64,000 bases of DNA, taken from the NCBI RefSeq assembly GCF_002796985.1, contig NZ_PEKX01000009.1, positions 1 to 64,000 of the forward strand, read 5' to 3'. Under the pieces are notes generated by a model that saw only the letters and a program-made list of their open reading frames with translations, made no database searches and had not been told where the DNA came from. Shown here piece after piece: positions 1 through 7,586 of this stretch; the first letter of the stretch is position 1; each line of letters opens with the position of its first letter. The translations under genes and the position numbers were made by a program. This DNA comes from Pseudomonas sp. GTDB lineage: Bacteria; Pseudomonadota; Gammaproteobacteria; Pseudomonadales; Pseudomonadaceae.

Positions 1-39
1 GCACCTCCTAATGGGTCGTATTATGAGGCACGGAGGTGT

Positions 40-354
40 CTACGAAACTAGGGTCGATTCAATGGGGTGGAGCCATTCAACCTCTGCTAGCCAGTAGAAC
101 TCATCATCCCAATACGCCTCATCGGCTGGTGCGACCGGCCCGAAGTCCTGAATAACCCTCACCACGTACGGATTGCCCTTGGCCGATTGCTCGGATAGGA
201 AGCAGTGGCCACGTCCGTCAGTGGTCAGTCGATAGAGTTGGCCATTACGCTGAAAGAGCATGGCTGAGGAGCCGTGAGCAAAGTACTCGGCGGAACAAAG
301 CGGTTCCTGTGACAGGACATGCTCAAAATAAGGCCCGCTGAAGAGGCTGCTCAT
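40..354 (-). CDS. hypothetical protein (104 aa), last gene of the accessory operon
   Basis: I do not recognise this family. The protein is acidic, rich in aromatic residues and soluble-looking, with no signal peptide or membrane segment; a WDDEFYWL stretch lies near the C-terminus. The start is preceded by GAGAG about seven bases upstream. It lies 39 bases downstream of the small Cys-rich gene on the same strand, so it is probably the last visible gene of the five-gene operon. A 7-bp inverted repeat (CACCTCC at 2-8, GGAGGTG at 32-38) follows the stop, but no T-run is visible within the window. Base composition is lower in GC than the core genes to the right, suggesting acquisition by transfer. 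That it is a real gene rests on context and a good ribosome site. Confidence 0.55.
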   Translation of the reverse strand: MSSLFSGPYFEHVLSQEPLCSAEYFAHGSSAMLFQRNGQLYRLTTDGRGHCFLSEQSAKGNPYVVRVIQDFGPVAPADEAYWDDEFYWLAEVEWLHPIESTLVS

Positions 355-393
355 AGTGTCGCTCTCTGATAGTCAGTAACGGATTGACTCGCG

Positions 394-648
394 TCAGACA
401 CCGTTTAGCCGTTCAAGTCGTTCGTTAGTGTCGAGTAGTGCGTTTCTCAGGAGGTCTTCTCGATTCTTGAGAGGCTGTACCCGGCAGTGATGGGGACGCT
501 CACAGTTGATGCCGGCAGGCGAGCAGTTACCACAAACCAAGCTGCGTGCATCCTGGGTTTGCTCCTCAGCCATAGTGAGTAGTCTTCGTGCTGCCCATAG
601 CTTGATAGTCAGTAGTGACCGCATTGGTAGAGTCAGAAGCTTTTGCAT
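394..648 (-). CDS. small Cys-rich hypothetical protein (84 aa)
   Basis: Unrecognised small protein. The reading frame extends upstream to 690, but I place the start at 648: this ATG overlaps the stop of the upstream glycosylase-like gene (TGATG) and has AAGGA eight bases before it, whereas the upstream ATGs lie inside that gene. The N-terminus is basic and moderately hydrophobic. The middle carries four cysteines and two histidines in the pattern C-x2-C-x6-C-x3-HH-C, which could form a metal-binding knuckle (inference). The C-terminus is charged and probably helical. The overlap implies translational coupling to the gene before it. Confidence 0.5.
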   Translation of the reverse strand: MQKLLTLPMRSLLTIKLWAARRLLTMAEEQTQDARSLVCGNCSPAGINCERPHHCRVQPLKNREDLLRNALLDTNERLERLNGV

Positions 649-1433
649 CAATGCCATCCTTGAGCGGCGATGTTGGACACCTTGGAACACAGTTGCGTCC
701 GTGCTGCGTCCAGTACCCCGGCATTGGTTTTTGCAGATAGCTGCTCACGTGATTTGTTGCCCAAGAAGTAGCTGATGCGTTCAGCATTAGCGCCTGAAGG
801 GTGAGGTAGACCTGCGAGAATCTGCTCAGGTTTGATTAGGTCTTTGCGTTGCAGGTACTCAAGGGCTTCGGCCACTTTGGGCCCAAGGGGAACGTAGAGG
901 CAGTTATTCCCCAGCGCTTCTACCTCCTCTGCAAGATGCGTCTCGACCTGTTGTCGCATCGAGCTGTGGTTGAGCATTGAGGGGCTGCCACTGTAGTTCG
1001 CGCCATTGATGAAAACCGGATAGCGCAGTGCGGACGTGTAATGCACCAGGTGTGTGTGCGTATCGAATAACCGGGCACAGCTATCGATATCGAGCAATTT
1101 CGCGATGCCAATGTAATCGAGCATGGCAATCAGGTTGTTGCGCATTGGCCCAGAAAAGCTCGCGGTTTCCTTGGCTTTCCTTCGGGCTTCTTCAACGGAA
1201 GTACCTGCCCGCAGTTGTTTGCGTGCTTCGCTGAGTGCATTCACGGCCTGCTGGTGGCCAGGCGTGATGCCGCAGATAGTGATTCGGGCTTTAGTGTTGA
1301 TGTAGTCGAAGGGAGCATAGAACGTCTGAACATTGCCTTCGGATGACAGCAAAAGCTCCTGGGGCAGTTCGGAACCGCTCAGGCTGATGGTCGAGTCGAG
1401 GAGGATCGGGCTGAATTGTTCAAAGTGGCTCAT
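648..1433 (-). CDS. uracil-DNA glycosylase superfamily-like protein (261 aa)
   Basis: The protein has two signatures in the places expected for the uracil-DNA glycosylase fold: GITPG after a hydrophobic beta strand (about residues 54-58) and a late HPSGAN (about residues 213-218) after a hydrophobic LAGL stretch. In known families the first motif forms the active-site strand (GINPG in MUG, GMNPG in SMUG, GE.PG in family 4) and the second inserts into DNA. Here the usual Asn/Asp/Glu position holds Thr, so base-excision activity is uncertain. It could instead be a base-recognition or inactive member. AAGGA lies just upstream of the start. It is the third gene of the operon, overlapping the next by one base. 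Membership of the superfamily is inferred from motifs only. Confidence 0.6.
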   Translation of the reverse strand: MSHFEQFSPILLDSTISLSGSELPQELLLSSEGNVQTFYAPFDYINTKARITICGITPGHQQAVNALSEARKQLRAGTSVEEARRKAKETASFSGPMRNNLIAMLDYIGIAKLLDIDSCARLFDTHTHLVHYTSALRYPVFINGANYSGSPSMLNHSSMRQQVETHLAEEVEALGNNCLYVPLGPKVAEALEYLQRKDLIKPEQILAGLPHPSGANAERISYFLGNKSREQLSAKTNAGVLDAARTQLCSKVSNIAAQGWH

Positions 1434-1448
1434 GGTTCATTCCTTGAG

Positions 1449-1790
1449 TTAGCGCGTGCGACGGTGAATACGGCGGGCAGCCGGGTTGCTGGGTGTGCCA
1501 CGTCGAATGCGCTTGTGTGTTTTTTGCGGCTTTAGCCGTTCATCCCGGTAACCCACGGTGATGACCTTGCTCTCTGTCAGCACCGCGTAGATGTTTCGGC
1601 TACGCAAGGCCAACTCCAGGCTCTTGGGGTCAACATCTTTGAGTAATTGCGAGAAGCCATCGCGGTCAAAAAAGCACAGGCAAACTCCTCGGTTATGGCT
1701 TTCTTGCCCGTAGCACAGCAGCCACTCCAGTTGCATGGGACTGATGTGGCGTTCTTGGCAACGCTGTTCGGCATGTTGAGTCATGAGCAT
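1449..1790 (-). CDS. DUF4258-like protein (113 aa)
   Basis: The N-terminus (HAEQRCQERHIS followed by a helix and GQESHNRG) and the later strand VLTESKVITVGYRDERL match the layout of DUF4258 proteins: a small alpha-beta fold starting with a His/Arg helix and ending in a strand pair. Members occur in mobile regions and some resemble toxin-type folds, but no function is assigned to this group. The C-terminal 25 residues are very basic (RIRRG, ARRIHRRTR), suggesting nucleic-acid contact. The start at 1790 has GAGGTGA before it; an in-frame ATG at 1784 is an equally good alternative. It sits 8 bases after the HTH gene and 15 before the glycosylase-like gene. Confidence 0.5.
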   Translation of the reverse strand: MLMTQHAEQRCQERHISPMQLEWLLCYGQESHNRGVCLCFFDRDGFSQLLKDVDPKSLELALRSRNIYAVLTESKVITVGYRDERLKPQKTHKRIRRGTPSNPAARRIHRRTR

Positions 1791-1798
1791 CCCTCACC

Positions 1799-2431
1799 TC
1801 ATACCAGCACTGTAGGTTTGAAGTTACGGCGTCCTTTCAGCCAGCGCAGCGCTTCATGGGAGTCGACCACGGTGCGCGTCCCTTCTTTTCGAGTGTGAAG
1901 ACGATCCGGTGCGGTGGGTTGTGTGGCATTCCGCACGGCCTTTTCCGTCATCTGTGCAAGGAAGGCGACTTCGTTCAGGGTGAGATATCCGCACTCGGAA
2001 TCTTTGAGCACAGTAGGTAAGGCTTCAGTCGCGACATCACCAAGTGTGTCGCTGTCGAGGCGTGCACGAATTGCTCCCAGCTTGAATAGGTGCTCAAGGC
2101 TTGGTGCCAAGGAGTTCGCGCTGTGGAACTCGTCGTCCCATCGGGCTTGGTTAATGAAGGATGCAAAGTCCAACCAGTTGTCATCTTGGGGGCCGACACC
2201 GGTTGTCTTGAGTTGGCCTTCAACTGCGTAGTCGTAGCAGCCCTCAGCAATGGCATTGAAATGGGAGGCCCCACCCAGAACCTTATCTAGAGCTTCCGGA
2301 TCGCACCGGTACTTCTCTGATTCAGCATTGAGATGACCCAAGTAGGCGTCGTTAACCTCATTGGCTAGCTGGTCGCGGCGGATCTTGGTCTGTGGCTTTG
2401 CCTGGTTGCAAAACAGATCTTCGAGTCTCAT
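1799..2431 (-). CDS. HTH-containing protein, probable operon autoregulator (210 aa)
   Basis: The reading frame is open upstream to 2500, but I choose the ATG at 2431: it has GGAG eight bases before it, and the upstream part overlaps strongly palindromic DNA. Residues about 150-205 read as a helix-turn-helix of the excisionase/MerR-like kind (LTLNEVAFLAQMTEKAVRNA, then a wing and ALRWLKGRR). The N-terminal 150 residues are unrecognised and acidic. It is the first gene of the operon, and three copies of a spaced palindrome lie directly upstream, one covering its ribosome site. Autorepression by this protein is the natural inference. No integrase is seen beside it. Confidence 0.55.
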   Translation of the reverse strand: MRLEDLFCNQAKPQTKIRRDQLANEVNDAYLGHLNAESEKYRCDPEALDKVLGGASHFNAIAEGCYDYAVEGQLKTTGVGPQDDNWLDFASFINQARWDDEFHSANSLAPSLEHLFKLGAIRARLDSDTLGDVATEALPTVLKDSECGYLTLNEVAFLAQMTEKAVRNATQPTAPDRLHTRKEGTRTVVDSHEALRWLKGRRNFKPTVLV

Positions 2432-2433
2432 AT

Positions 2434-2452
2434 GTTCCACTCCATTTGGAAT
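2434..2452. promoter_or_regulatory. inverted repeat copy 1 (GTTCCA-N7-TGGAAT)
   Basis: This is the first of three copies of (A/G)TTCCA-N7-TGGAAT upstream of the accessory operon. It lies immediately before the chosen ATG at 2431 and covers the ribosome-binding GGAG, so a bound protein would block initiation. The left half differs from the other copies in one base. Confidence 0.55.
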
Positions 2453-2474
2453 GTGGACAGGTTGTCTGAGCCTG

Positions 2475-2493
2475 ATTCCATTGTCAATGGAAT
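2475..2493. promoter_or_regulatory. inverted repeat copy 2 (ATTCCA-N7-TGGAAT)
   Basis: A perfect 9-1-9 palindrome containing ATTCCA-N7-TGGAAT. On the minus strand it includes TTGACA, a possible -35 box for the operon, so binding here would compete with RNA polymerase (inference). It shares ends with the next copy; the junction itself forms a 16-base perfect palindrome at 2486-2501. Confidence 0.6.
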
Positions 2494-2512
2494 ATTCCAT
2501 TTTGGTTGGAAT
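2494..2512. promoter_or_regulatory. inverted repeat copy 3 (ATTCCA-N7-TGGAAT)
   Basis: The third copy of ATTCCA-N7-TGGAAT directly abuts copy 2; their centres are 19 bp apart, close to two helical turns. Three identical spacings in 80 bp are unlikely by chance and mark an operator array, most simply for the HTH protein encoded just downstream. Confidence 0.6.
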
Positions 2513-3073
2513 TTATTTGCTGGGGTGGAGCGGAGCCCCGGACGTCCATCGAAAGTAGTTCGGTGACTTGCCAATCCGTATCGCGCCACTTGCTGCCAGA
2601 CCCATTCCGGGAGGGCGGAGTTATTCCTGCTGCCAAGTAGGGTGTGACGGTGGTGGAGGCTAGAAGCCTGGGGGCCTAAGGGCACTCGATGCCTGTGACC
2701 GGGTCATGCTTACCGTGGCCGTGGAGGAACGGCTTGTGGTGCATTTGTGCCGTCCTACGGGCAGGTGAGATTTGTAATTTCTCGGCTTCTAGCTGGGGTG
2801 GGCGTGGTGTAAAGTGGGCGGATTGACAACCTGTCAATTGAGCGGAGATGCCGACAAGATACCCTGATATCGTGCCGCCTCCCGAGAGGTTATGACTGGC
2901 TAGAAGCCCCGTCGTTACTGGCTTTGGAAAGTAACATTGTCCGACGGTAGGTTTTGGCCCATTTACTTTGGCCGACAGGGTTCATTAAGTCTGTCCGAAG
3001 TCGCCTCCAGCCCTGTGTTTTCGCCCCTTTGAGGACGGCTATCTTTGTCTCCCTCCACGGGAAAGCCACAGGC
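2513..3073. other. gene-free junction between the accessory operon and the core genome
   Basis: I see no convincing gene here; short open frames have no ribosome sites or recognisable products. The stretch holds a 7-3-7 palindrome (ATTGACA-ACC-TGTCAAT, 2822-2838) and three copies of the 10-mer GCTAGAAGCC: at 2659-2668 inside AGGCTAGAAGCCT, inverted at 2784-2793, and at 2899-2908. In P. aeruginosa gyrB precedes lptA, so this is probably where acquired DNA meets the old core. Confidence 0.45.
2822..2838. promoter_or_regulatory. palindrome ATTGACA-ACC-TGTCAAT
   Basis: A perfect 7-3-7 inverted repeat in gene-free DNA. It contains TTGACA, so it could be a -35 element overlapped by an operator, but I see no good -10 box at the right spacing and no gene downstream. 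The function is unknown. Confidence 0.35.
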
Positions 3074-3107
3074 AAAAAGAAAGGGCCCTTCGGGGCCCTT
3101 TTCTTTT
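3074..3107. terminator. bidirectional intrinsic terminator
   Basis: A stem AAAGGGCCC with loop TTCG and GGGCCCTTT, flanked by an A-rich run on the left and TTTTCTTTT on the right, works in both directions. It ends the gmhB-lptA transcript on the minus strand. On the plus strand it probably once served the gene before the accessory insertion (gyrB in relatives). Confidence 0.85.
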
Positions 3108-3127
3108 ATCTGCCGGAAAGCAAAGTA

Positions 3128-3901
3128 TCAGGAAGCTTCAGCTACCGTCTGAGGGGTAGCGTCCACCGGCAGCTCGCCCATGTCACGGAGAGTCTGTGCA
3201 ACCCAGTTTTCGGCGCGCTGATTGAGCTCAGTGATGGCGCGTGCGCCCTCCCCTTCGGCGTACATCGCCGGGCCGATCACCACCTGGATGGTACCGGGGT
3301 ATTTCGCCCAGCCGTTCTTCGGCCAGCAGTGGCCTGCGTTGTGGGCGATCGGCAGTACCGGCAGGTTGGCGTTGACCGCCAGGGAAGCGCCGCCGCGGGA
3401 GAACTTGCCGATCTGGCCGGTAGGAACGCGGGTGCCTTCCGGGAAGATCAGGACCCAGGCGCCCTTCTTGAGGCACTCATCGCCCTGCTTGGCGATCTGC
3501 TTGAGGGCTACTTTGGGCTGCTCGCGGTTGATGGCGATGGGCTTGAGCAGCGCCATGGCCCAGCCGAAAAAGGGCACGAACAGCAGCTCGCGTTTGAGGA
3601 CCAGCGCCAGCGGCTCGAAGTAGCCGGTGAGGAAGAAGGTCTCCCAGGTACTCTGGTGCTTGGCGAGGATCACGCAGGGCTGCTCGGGGATGTTCTCCAC
3701 GCCCTTGAGTTCGTAGCGCACGCCGACCATCCAGCTGGCGAGCCAGACGGCGAATTTGCACCAGGCCTGTGCAATGAAGCGGTAGCGCGCGCGGTACGGC
3801 AGGAAGGGCGCAATGAGCAGGCTGAGGGTGCCCCAGGCGAAGGCGCTGAACGACAGCAGCAGGTAGAAGAGTACGGTTCTGATGGCCTGCACTATCGACA
3901 T
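3128..3901 (-). CDS. lptA: 1-acyl-sn-glycerol-3-phosphate acyltransferase (PlsC family)
   Basis: Transfers an acyl chain to lysophosphatidic acid at the inner membrane, the second acylation in phospholipid synthesis. The 257-aa protein has an N-terminal hydrophobic segment (about residues 9-35), the acyltransferase motif HQSTWE (H82, with E in place of the usual D, common in this subgroup) and the substrate motif FPEGTR (153-158). It follows gmhB by 13 bases on the same strand, the order found as PA0006-PA0005 in P. aeruginosa, and ends just before a strong terminator. The name lptA follows usage for PA0005; it is not the LPS-transport LptA. Confidence 0.9.
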   Translation of the reverse strand: MSIVQAIRTVLFYLLLSFSAFAWGTLSLLIAPFLPYRARYRFIAQAWCKFAVWLASWMVGVRYELKGVENIPEQPCVILAKHQSTWETFFLTGYFEPLALVLKRELLFVPFFGWAMALLKPIAINREQPKVALKQIAKQGDECLKKGAWVLIFPEGTRVPTGQIGKFSRGGASLAVNANLPVLPIAHNAGHCWPKNGWAKYPGTIQVVIGPAMYAEGEGARAITELNQRAENWVAQTLRDMGELPVDATPQTVAEAS

Positions 3902-3914
3902 GGGGGATGGGTCC

Positions 3915-4445
3915 TCAGGAAAGAAGTTGGTCGGCTACTGCCGCCAGATCGTCGAATACCAACGTGCCTTCGGGCAACGGCTTGGTCAGGGTTCGTTCGC
4001 CTTTGCCGGTCTTTACCAACACTGGCTGACAATCGACGGCCAGCGCGGCGTCCAGGTCACCCCGGCTGTCACCCACGAACCAGGTGCCGCGTAGTTCAGC
4101 GCCGTAGTGCTGGGCAATCTGCAGCAGCATACCGGGTTTCGGCTTGCGGCAGTCGCAGCCCTCGTCGGGGCCATGCGGGCAGTAGACGACCACACCGAGT
4201 TCACCGCCCTGCTCTGCCACCCGTTCGCGCAGGCGCTGGTGCATGCTTTCCAGGGTGGCCAGGTCGTAGTAGCCGCGGGCGATGCCCGACTGGTTGGTAG
4301 CCACGGCAACGGTCCAGCCGGCTTTGCTCAGGCGGGCGATGGCGGTGATCGCGCTGGGGATCGGGATCCACTCGTCGAGGGATTTGATATAGGCGTCGGA
4401 GTCCTGGTTGATGACACCGTCGCGGTCGAGGATCAGTAGCTTCAT
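3915..4445 (-). CDS. gmhB: D-glycero-beta-D-manno-heptose-1,7-bisphosphate 7-phosphatase
   Basis: Removes the 7-phosphate of heptose 1,7-bisphosphate during synthesis of ADP-heptose for the LPS inner core. The 176-aa protein is a HAD-superfamily enzyme: the DRDGVIN motif carries the nucleophile D7 and acid D9; a zinc loop follows with C89, H91, C97 and C99 (CPHGPDEGCDC); FVGDSRGD gives the last Mg-binding motif. It lies downstream of the glyS terminator and upstream of lptA, forming a two-gene unit. The gene found between gmhB and glyS in P. aeruginosa (PA0007) is absent. Confidence 0.93.
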   Translation of the reverse strand: MKLLILDRDGVINQDSDAYIKSLDEWIPIPSAITAIARLSKAGWTVAVATNQSGIARGYYDLATLESMHQRLRERVAEQGGELGVVVYCPHGPDEGCDCRKPKPGMLLQIAQHYGAELRGTWFVGDSRGDLDAALAVDCQPVLVKTGKGERTLTKPLPEGTLVFDDLAAVADQLLS

Positions 4446-4484
4446 GCTTGGTTAAGTCACGCGCTTCGATAAGTCGGAAATGAA

Positions 4485-4531
4485 AAAGCCGGGAGTTCGT
4501 CACGGCGAACCGTTGCGAACTCCCGGCTTTC
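4485..4531 (-). terminator. intrinsic terminator of glyQS
   Basis: A long inverted repeat, AAAGCCGGGAGTTCG (4485-4499) against CGAACTCCCGGCTTT (4516-4530), lies just after the glyS stop. On the minus strand the stem is followed by a short T-run. Confidence 0.8.
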
Positions 4532-4540
4532 AGGCGGGCA

Positions 4541-6595
4541 TCAACCCAGCAGCGAGATGTCGGCGACGCCGAGGAACAACCCGCGCAGCTTCGCCAGCAG
4601 CGCGTAGCGGTTGGCCTTCACGGCGTTGTCGTCCGCGTTGACCAGGACTTCCTCGAAGAACGCATCCACCGGCGCACGCAGGGCCGCCAGACGGGCCAGC
4701 GCAGTGCGATAGTCGCGAGCCGCGGCCAACGGAGCCACTTCGCCTTCGGCAGCTGCCACGGCGCTGCCAAGGGCCTTCTCGGCGGCCTCGCTGAACAGGC
4801 CGGCATCGACGGTTGCAGGGACTTCGCCTTCGGCCTTGGCCAGGATGTTCGACACGCGCTTGTTGGCGGCGGCCAGTGCCTCGGCTTCGGCCAACTGACG
4901 GAAGGCCTGCACGGCCTGCACGCGCTGGTCGAAGTCCAGCGGAGCGGTTGGCTTGAGCGCACGCACGGCCTGGTACACGGCCACGTTGACGCCCTCATCC
5001 TCGTAACGGGCACGCAGACGGTCGAAGACGAAGTCCTGCACCTGTTCGGACAGGCCCTCGGCCTTCACCTTGTCGCCGTACTGGGCTACGGCCACACCAA
5101 TGGCGTCGACCAGGTCCAGGTCCAGCTGCTTCTCGATCAGGATGCGCAGCACGCCGAGGGCCGCACGACGCAGGGCGTACGGGTCCTTGCTGCCGGTGGG
5201 CAGCATGCCGATGCCGAAGATGCCGACCAGGGTGTCGAGCTTGTCGGCAACAGCCACTGCGGCACCGGTCAGGGTGCCCGGCAGTTCGGCGCCGGCGCCG
5301 CGCGGCATGTACTGCTCGTTCAGCGCCAGGGCGACGTCCTTGGCCTCACCACCGGCGGTGGCGTAGTAGTAACCGGCGATGCCCTGCATCTCCGGAAACT
5401 CGCCGACCATCTCGGTGGCCAGGTCGCACTTGGAGAGGAGGCCGGCACGGGCGGCATTGCTGGCGTCACCGCCGATGCGCTCGGCGATGTAGGCAGCCAG
5501 CTTGGAAACACGCTCGGCCTTGTCGTAGACGGTGCCGAGCTGGGCCTGGAACACCACGTTTTTCAGGCGGGCGTTGAAGGCTTCCAGCGGCTGCTTCTGG
5601 TCCTGCTTGAAGAAGAACTCGGCGTCGGTCAGGCGCGGGCGCACGACCTTTTCGTTGCCCGAAACGATCTGCTCGGGCGCCTTGCTTTCGACGTTGGCCA
5701 CGGTGATGAAACGCGGCAGCAACTTGCCGTTGGCATCCAGCAGGCAGAAGTACTTCTGGTTGTCCTGCATGGTGGTGATCAGGGCTTCCTGCGGCACGGC
5801 AAGGAAGCGCTCCTCGAAGGAGCACACCAGCGGCACCGGCCACTCGACCAGCGCGGTCACTTCATCCAGCAGGTCGGCCGGGACGATGGCGCTGCCCTTC
5901 TGCTCGGCGGCAAGTTCCGCCACGCGCTTGGAGATGATCTCGCGGCGCTCGGCGAAGTCGGCCAGCACATGGGCGCTGCGCAGGTCTTCCAGGTAGTTGG
6001 CCGGTGCGGAGATGCGCACGTTGGCCGGGTTGTGGAAGCGGTGACCACGGGATTCGCGACCGGCCTTCTTGGTGAGGATCTCGCAGTCGACGACGTCGTC
6101 GCCGAACAGCATCACCAGCCACTGGGTCGGACGCACGAACTCTTCACGGCGGGCCGCCCAGCGCATGCGCTTGGGAATCGGCAGCTCGTTCAGCGAGGCT
6201 TCGACGATGCCCGGCAGCAGGCCCACGGCCGGCTGGCCGGCGATGCTCTGGCTGAACTTGAGCTTCGGGCCGCTCTTGTCGATCTGTTCCAGGTCCACGC
6301 CGCACTTCTTGGCGAAGCCCAGGGCGGCCTGGGTCGGATTGCCGCTGGCGTCGAAGGCTGCCTGCAGCGGCGGACCGTCGAGGTTCACGGTGCGGTCGGG
6401 CTGCTGCACGGCGAGCTGGTCGATCTGCACGGCCAGGCGGCGCGGCGCGGCGTAGCAGCGCGCGGCGGCGTAGGTCAGGCCAGCGGCCTTGAGGCCCTTC
6501 TCGATGCCGGCCAGGAAGGCTTCACCGAGGCTTTTCAGCGCCTTGGGGGGCAGCTCTTCGGTGCCCAGTTCGACGAGGAAATCCTTCGCGCTCAT
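4541..6595 (-). CDS. glyS: glycine--tRNA ligase beta subunit
   Basis: Beta chain of the alpha2-beta2 glycyl-tRNA synthetase, which carries tRNA recognition, while the alpha chain holds the aminoacylation site. The 684-aa length is normal for the family. The N-terminus (FLVELGTEELPPKALKSL) is the typical start. The central part has HD-like segments, and the C-terminal 100 or so residues form the anticodon-binding DALR-type domain. Its ATG overlaps the glyQ stop by one base (TAATG), so the two chains are co-translated in equal amounts. A terminator follows. Confidence 0.97.
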   Translation of the reverse strand: MSAKDFLVELGTEELPPKALKSLGEAFLAGIEKGLKAAGLTYAAARCYAAPRRLAVQIDQLAVQQPDRTVNLDGPPLQAAFDASGNPTQAALGFAKKCGVDLEQIDKSGPKLKFSQSIAGQPAVGLLPGIVEASLNELPIPKRMRWAARREEFVRPTQWLVMLFGDDVVDCEILTKKAGRESRGHRFHNPANVRISAPANYLEDLRSAHVLADFAERREIISKRVAELAAEQKGSAIVPADLLDEVTALVEWPVPLVCSFEERFLAVPQEALITTMQDNQKYFCLLDANGKLLPRFITVANVESKAPEQIVSGNEKVVRPRLTDAEFFFKQDQKQPLEAFNARLKNVVFQAQLGTVYDKAERVSKLAAYIAERIGGDASNAARAGLLSKCDLATEMVGEFPEMQGIAGYYYATAGGEAKDVALALNEQYMPRGAGAELPGTLTGAAVAVADKLDTLVGIFGIGMLPTGSKDPYALRRAALGVLRILIEKQLDLDLVDAIGVAVAQYGDKVKAEGLSEQVQDFVFDRLRARYEDEGVNVAVYQAVRALKPTAPLDFDQRVQAVQAFRQLAEAEALAAANKRVSNILAKAEGEVPATVDAGLFSEAAEKALGSAVAAAEGEVAPLAAARDYRTALARLAALRAPVDAFFEEVLVNADDNAVKANRYALLAKLRGLFLGVADISLLG

Positions 6596-7542
6596 TATTC
6601 GGCCTCCTTCAGCTTGGCCAGTACTTCGTCACGCAGTGCGGGGGGGGCCATCGGGAAGCCGAGGCGGGCGCGGGCCTGCAGGTAGCTTTGCGCCACGGCG
6701 CGGGCCAGGGTGCGCACGCGCAGGATGTAGCGTTGACGCTCGGTCACCGAGATGGCGCGGCGGGCGTCCAGCAGGTTGAAGGTGTGCGAGGCCTTGAGGA
6801 CCATCTCGTAGGTCGGCAGCGGCAGCTGCAGCTCGATCAGGCGGTTGGCTTCGCTTTCGTAGAAGTCGAACAGCTCGAACAGCTTCTCGACGTTGGCGTG
6901 TTCGAAGTTGTAGGTCGACTGCTCCACCTCGTTCTGGTGGAACACGTCGCCGTAGGTGACCTTGCCGAACGGGCCGTCGGCCCAGACCAGGTCGTACACC
7001 GAGTCGACGCCCTGGATGTACATGGCCAGGCGTTCCAGGCCGTAGGTGATCTCACCGGTGACCGGGTAGCACTCGATGCCGCCAACCTGCTGGAAGTAGG
7101 TGAACTGGGTGACTTCCATGCCGTTCAGCCAGATTTCCCAGCCCAGGCCCCAGGCGCCGAGGGTCGGCGATTCCCAGTTGTCCTCGACGAAACGGATGTC
7201 GTGTACCAGCGGGTCGATGCCGATGGCCTGCAGCGAGCCCAGGTACAGCTCCTGGAAGTTTTCCGGGTTGGGCTTGAGGACCACCTGGAACTGGTAGTAG
7301 TGCTGCAGGCGGTTGGGGTTCTCGCCGTAGCGGCCGTCGGTTGGGCGGCGGCTGGGTTGCACGTACGCCGCGTTCCAGGTTTCCGGGCCCACGGCGCGGA
7401 GGAAGGTGGCGGTGTGGAAGGTGCCTGCGCCTACTTCCATGTCGTAGGGCTGCAGCACCACACAGCCCTGATCGGCCCAGTATTTTTGCAGGGCGAGGAT
7501 CAGGTCCTGGAAGGTGGGCACGGCGGGCGTAGTCTGGCTCAC
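6595..7542 (-). CDS. glyQ: glycine--tRNA ligase alpha subunit
   Basis: Catalytic alpha chain of the tetrameric glycyl-tRNA synthetase. The sequence shows the class II core typical of GlyQ (GAGTFHTATFLRA, QPSRRPTDGRYGENPNR and TYGLERLAMY). I choose the GTG at 7542, giving 315 aa beginning SQTTPAVPTF as in other pseudomonads, with AGGTGA six bases upstream; a second GTG at 7551 would add three residues. The gene starts the glyQS operon and overlaps glyS by one base. The divergent tag gene starts 192 bp away. Confidence 0.96.
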   Translation of the reverse strand: MSQTTPAVPTFQDLILALQKYWADQGCVVLQPYDMEVGAGTFHTATFLRAVGPETWNAAYVQPSRRPTDGRYGENPNRLQHYYQFQVVLKPNPENFQELYLGSLQAIGIDPLVHDIRFVEDNWESPTLGAWGLGWEIWLNGMEVTQFTYFQQVGGIECYPVTGEITYGLERLAMYIQGVDSVYDLVWADGPFGKVTYGDVFHQNEVEQSTYNFEHANVEKLFELFDFYESEANRLIELQLPLPTYEMVLKASHTFNLLDARRAISVTERQRYILRVRTLARAVAQSYLQARARLGFPMAPPALRDEVLAKLKEAE

Positions 7543-7580
7543 GAATTTCACCTGTGCTGGATATGCGACTAAAACCCGGC

Positions 7581-7586
7581 AGTATA
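7581..7586 (-). promoter_or_regulatory. candidate -10 box for glyQS
   Basis: TATACT on the minus strand, about 40 bases before the glyQ start, is a near-consensus -10 box. No clear -35 hexamer is seen; a 5-3-5 inverted repeat (GCAAG-CGT-CTTGC) lies just upstream instead. Confidence 0.4.

Noticed and set aside
1..2520. Integrase or attachment sites for the accessory block
   Set aside because: No recombinase is encoded in the visible part and no direct repeat bounds it within the window; the left end lies outside.
2428..2685. An 85-aa minus-strand frame upstream of the accessory operon
   Set aside because: Its C-terminal half is made of the operator palindromes, and it has no family resemblance.
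2954..4300. A 448-aa plus-strand open frame starting in the gene-free junction
   Set aside because: It reads straight through a strong terminator hairpin and is antisense to lptA and gmhB.
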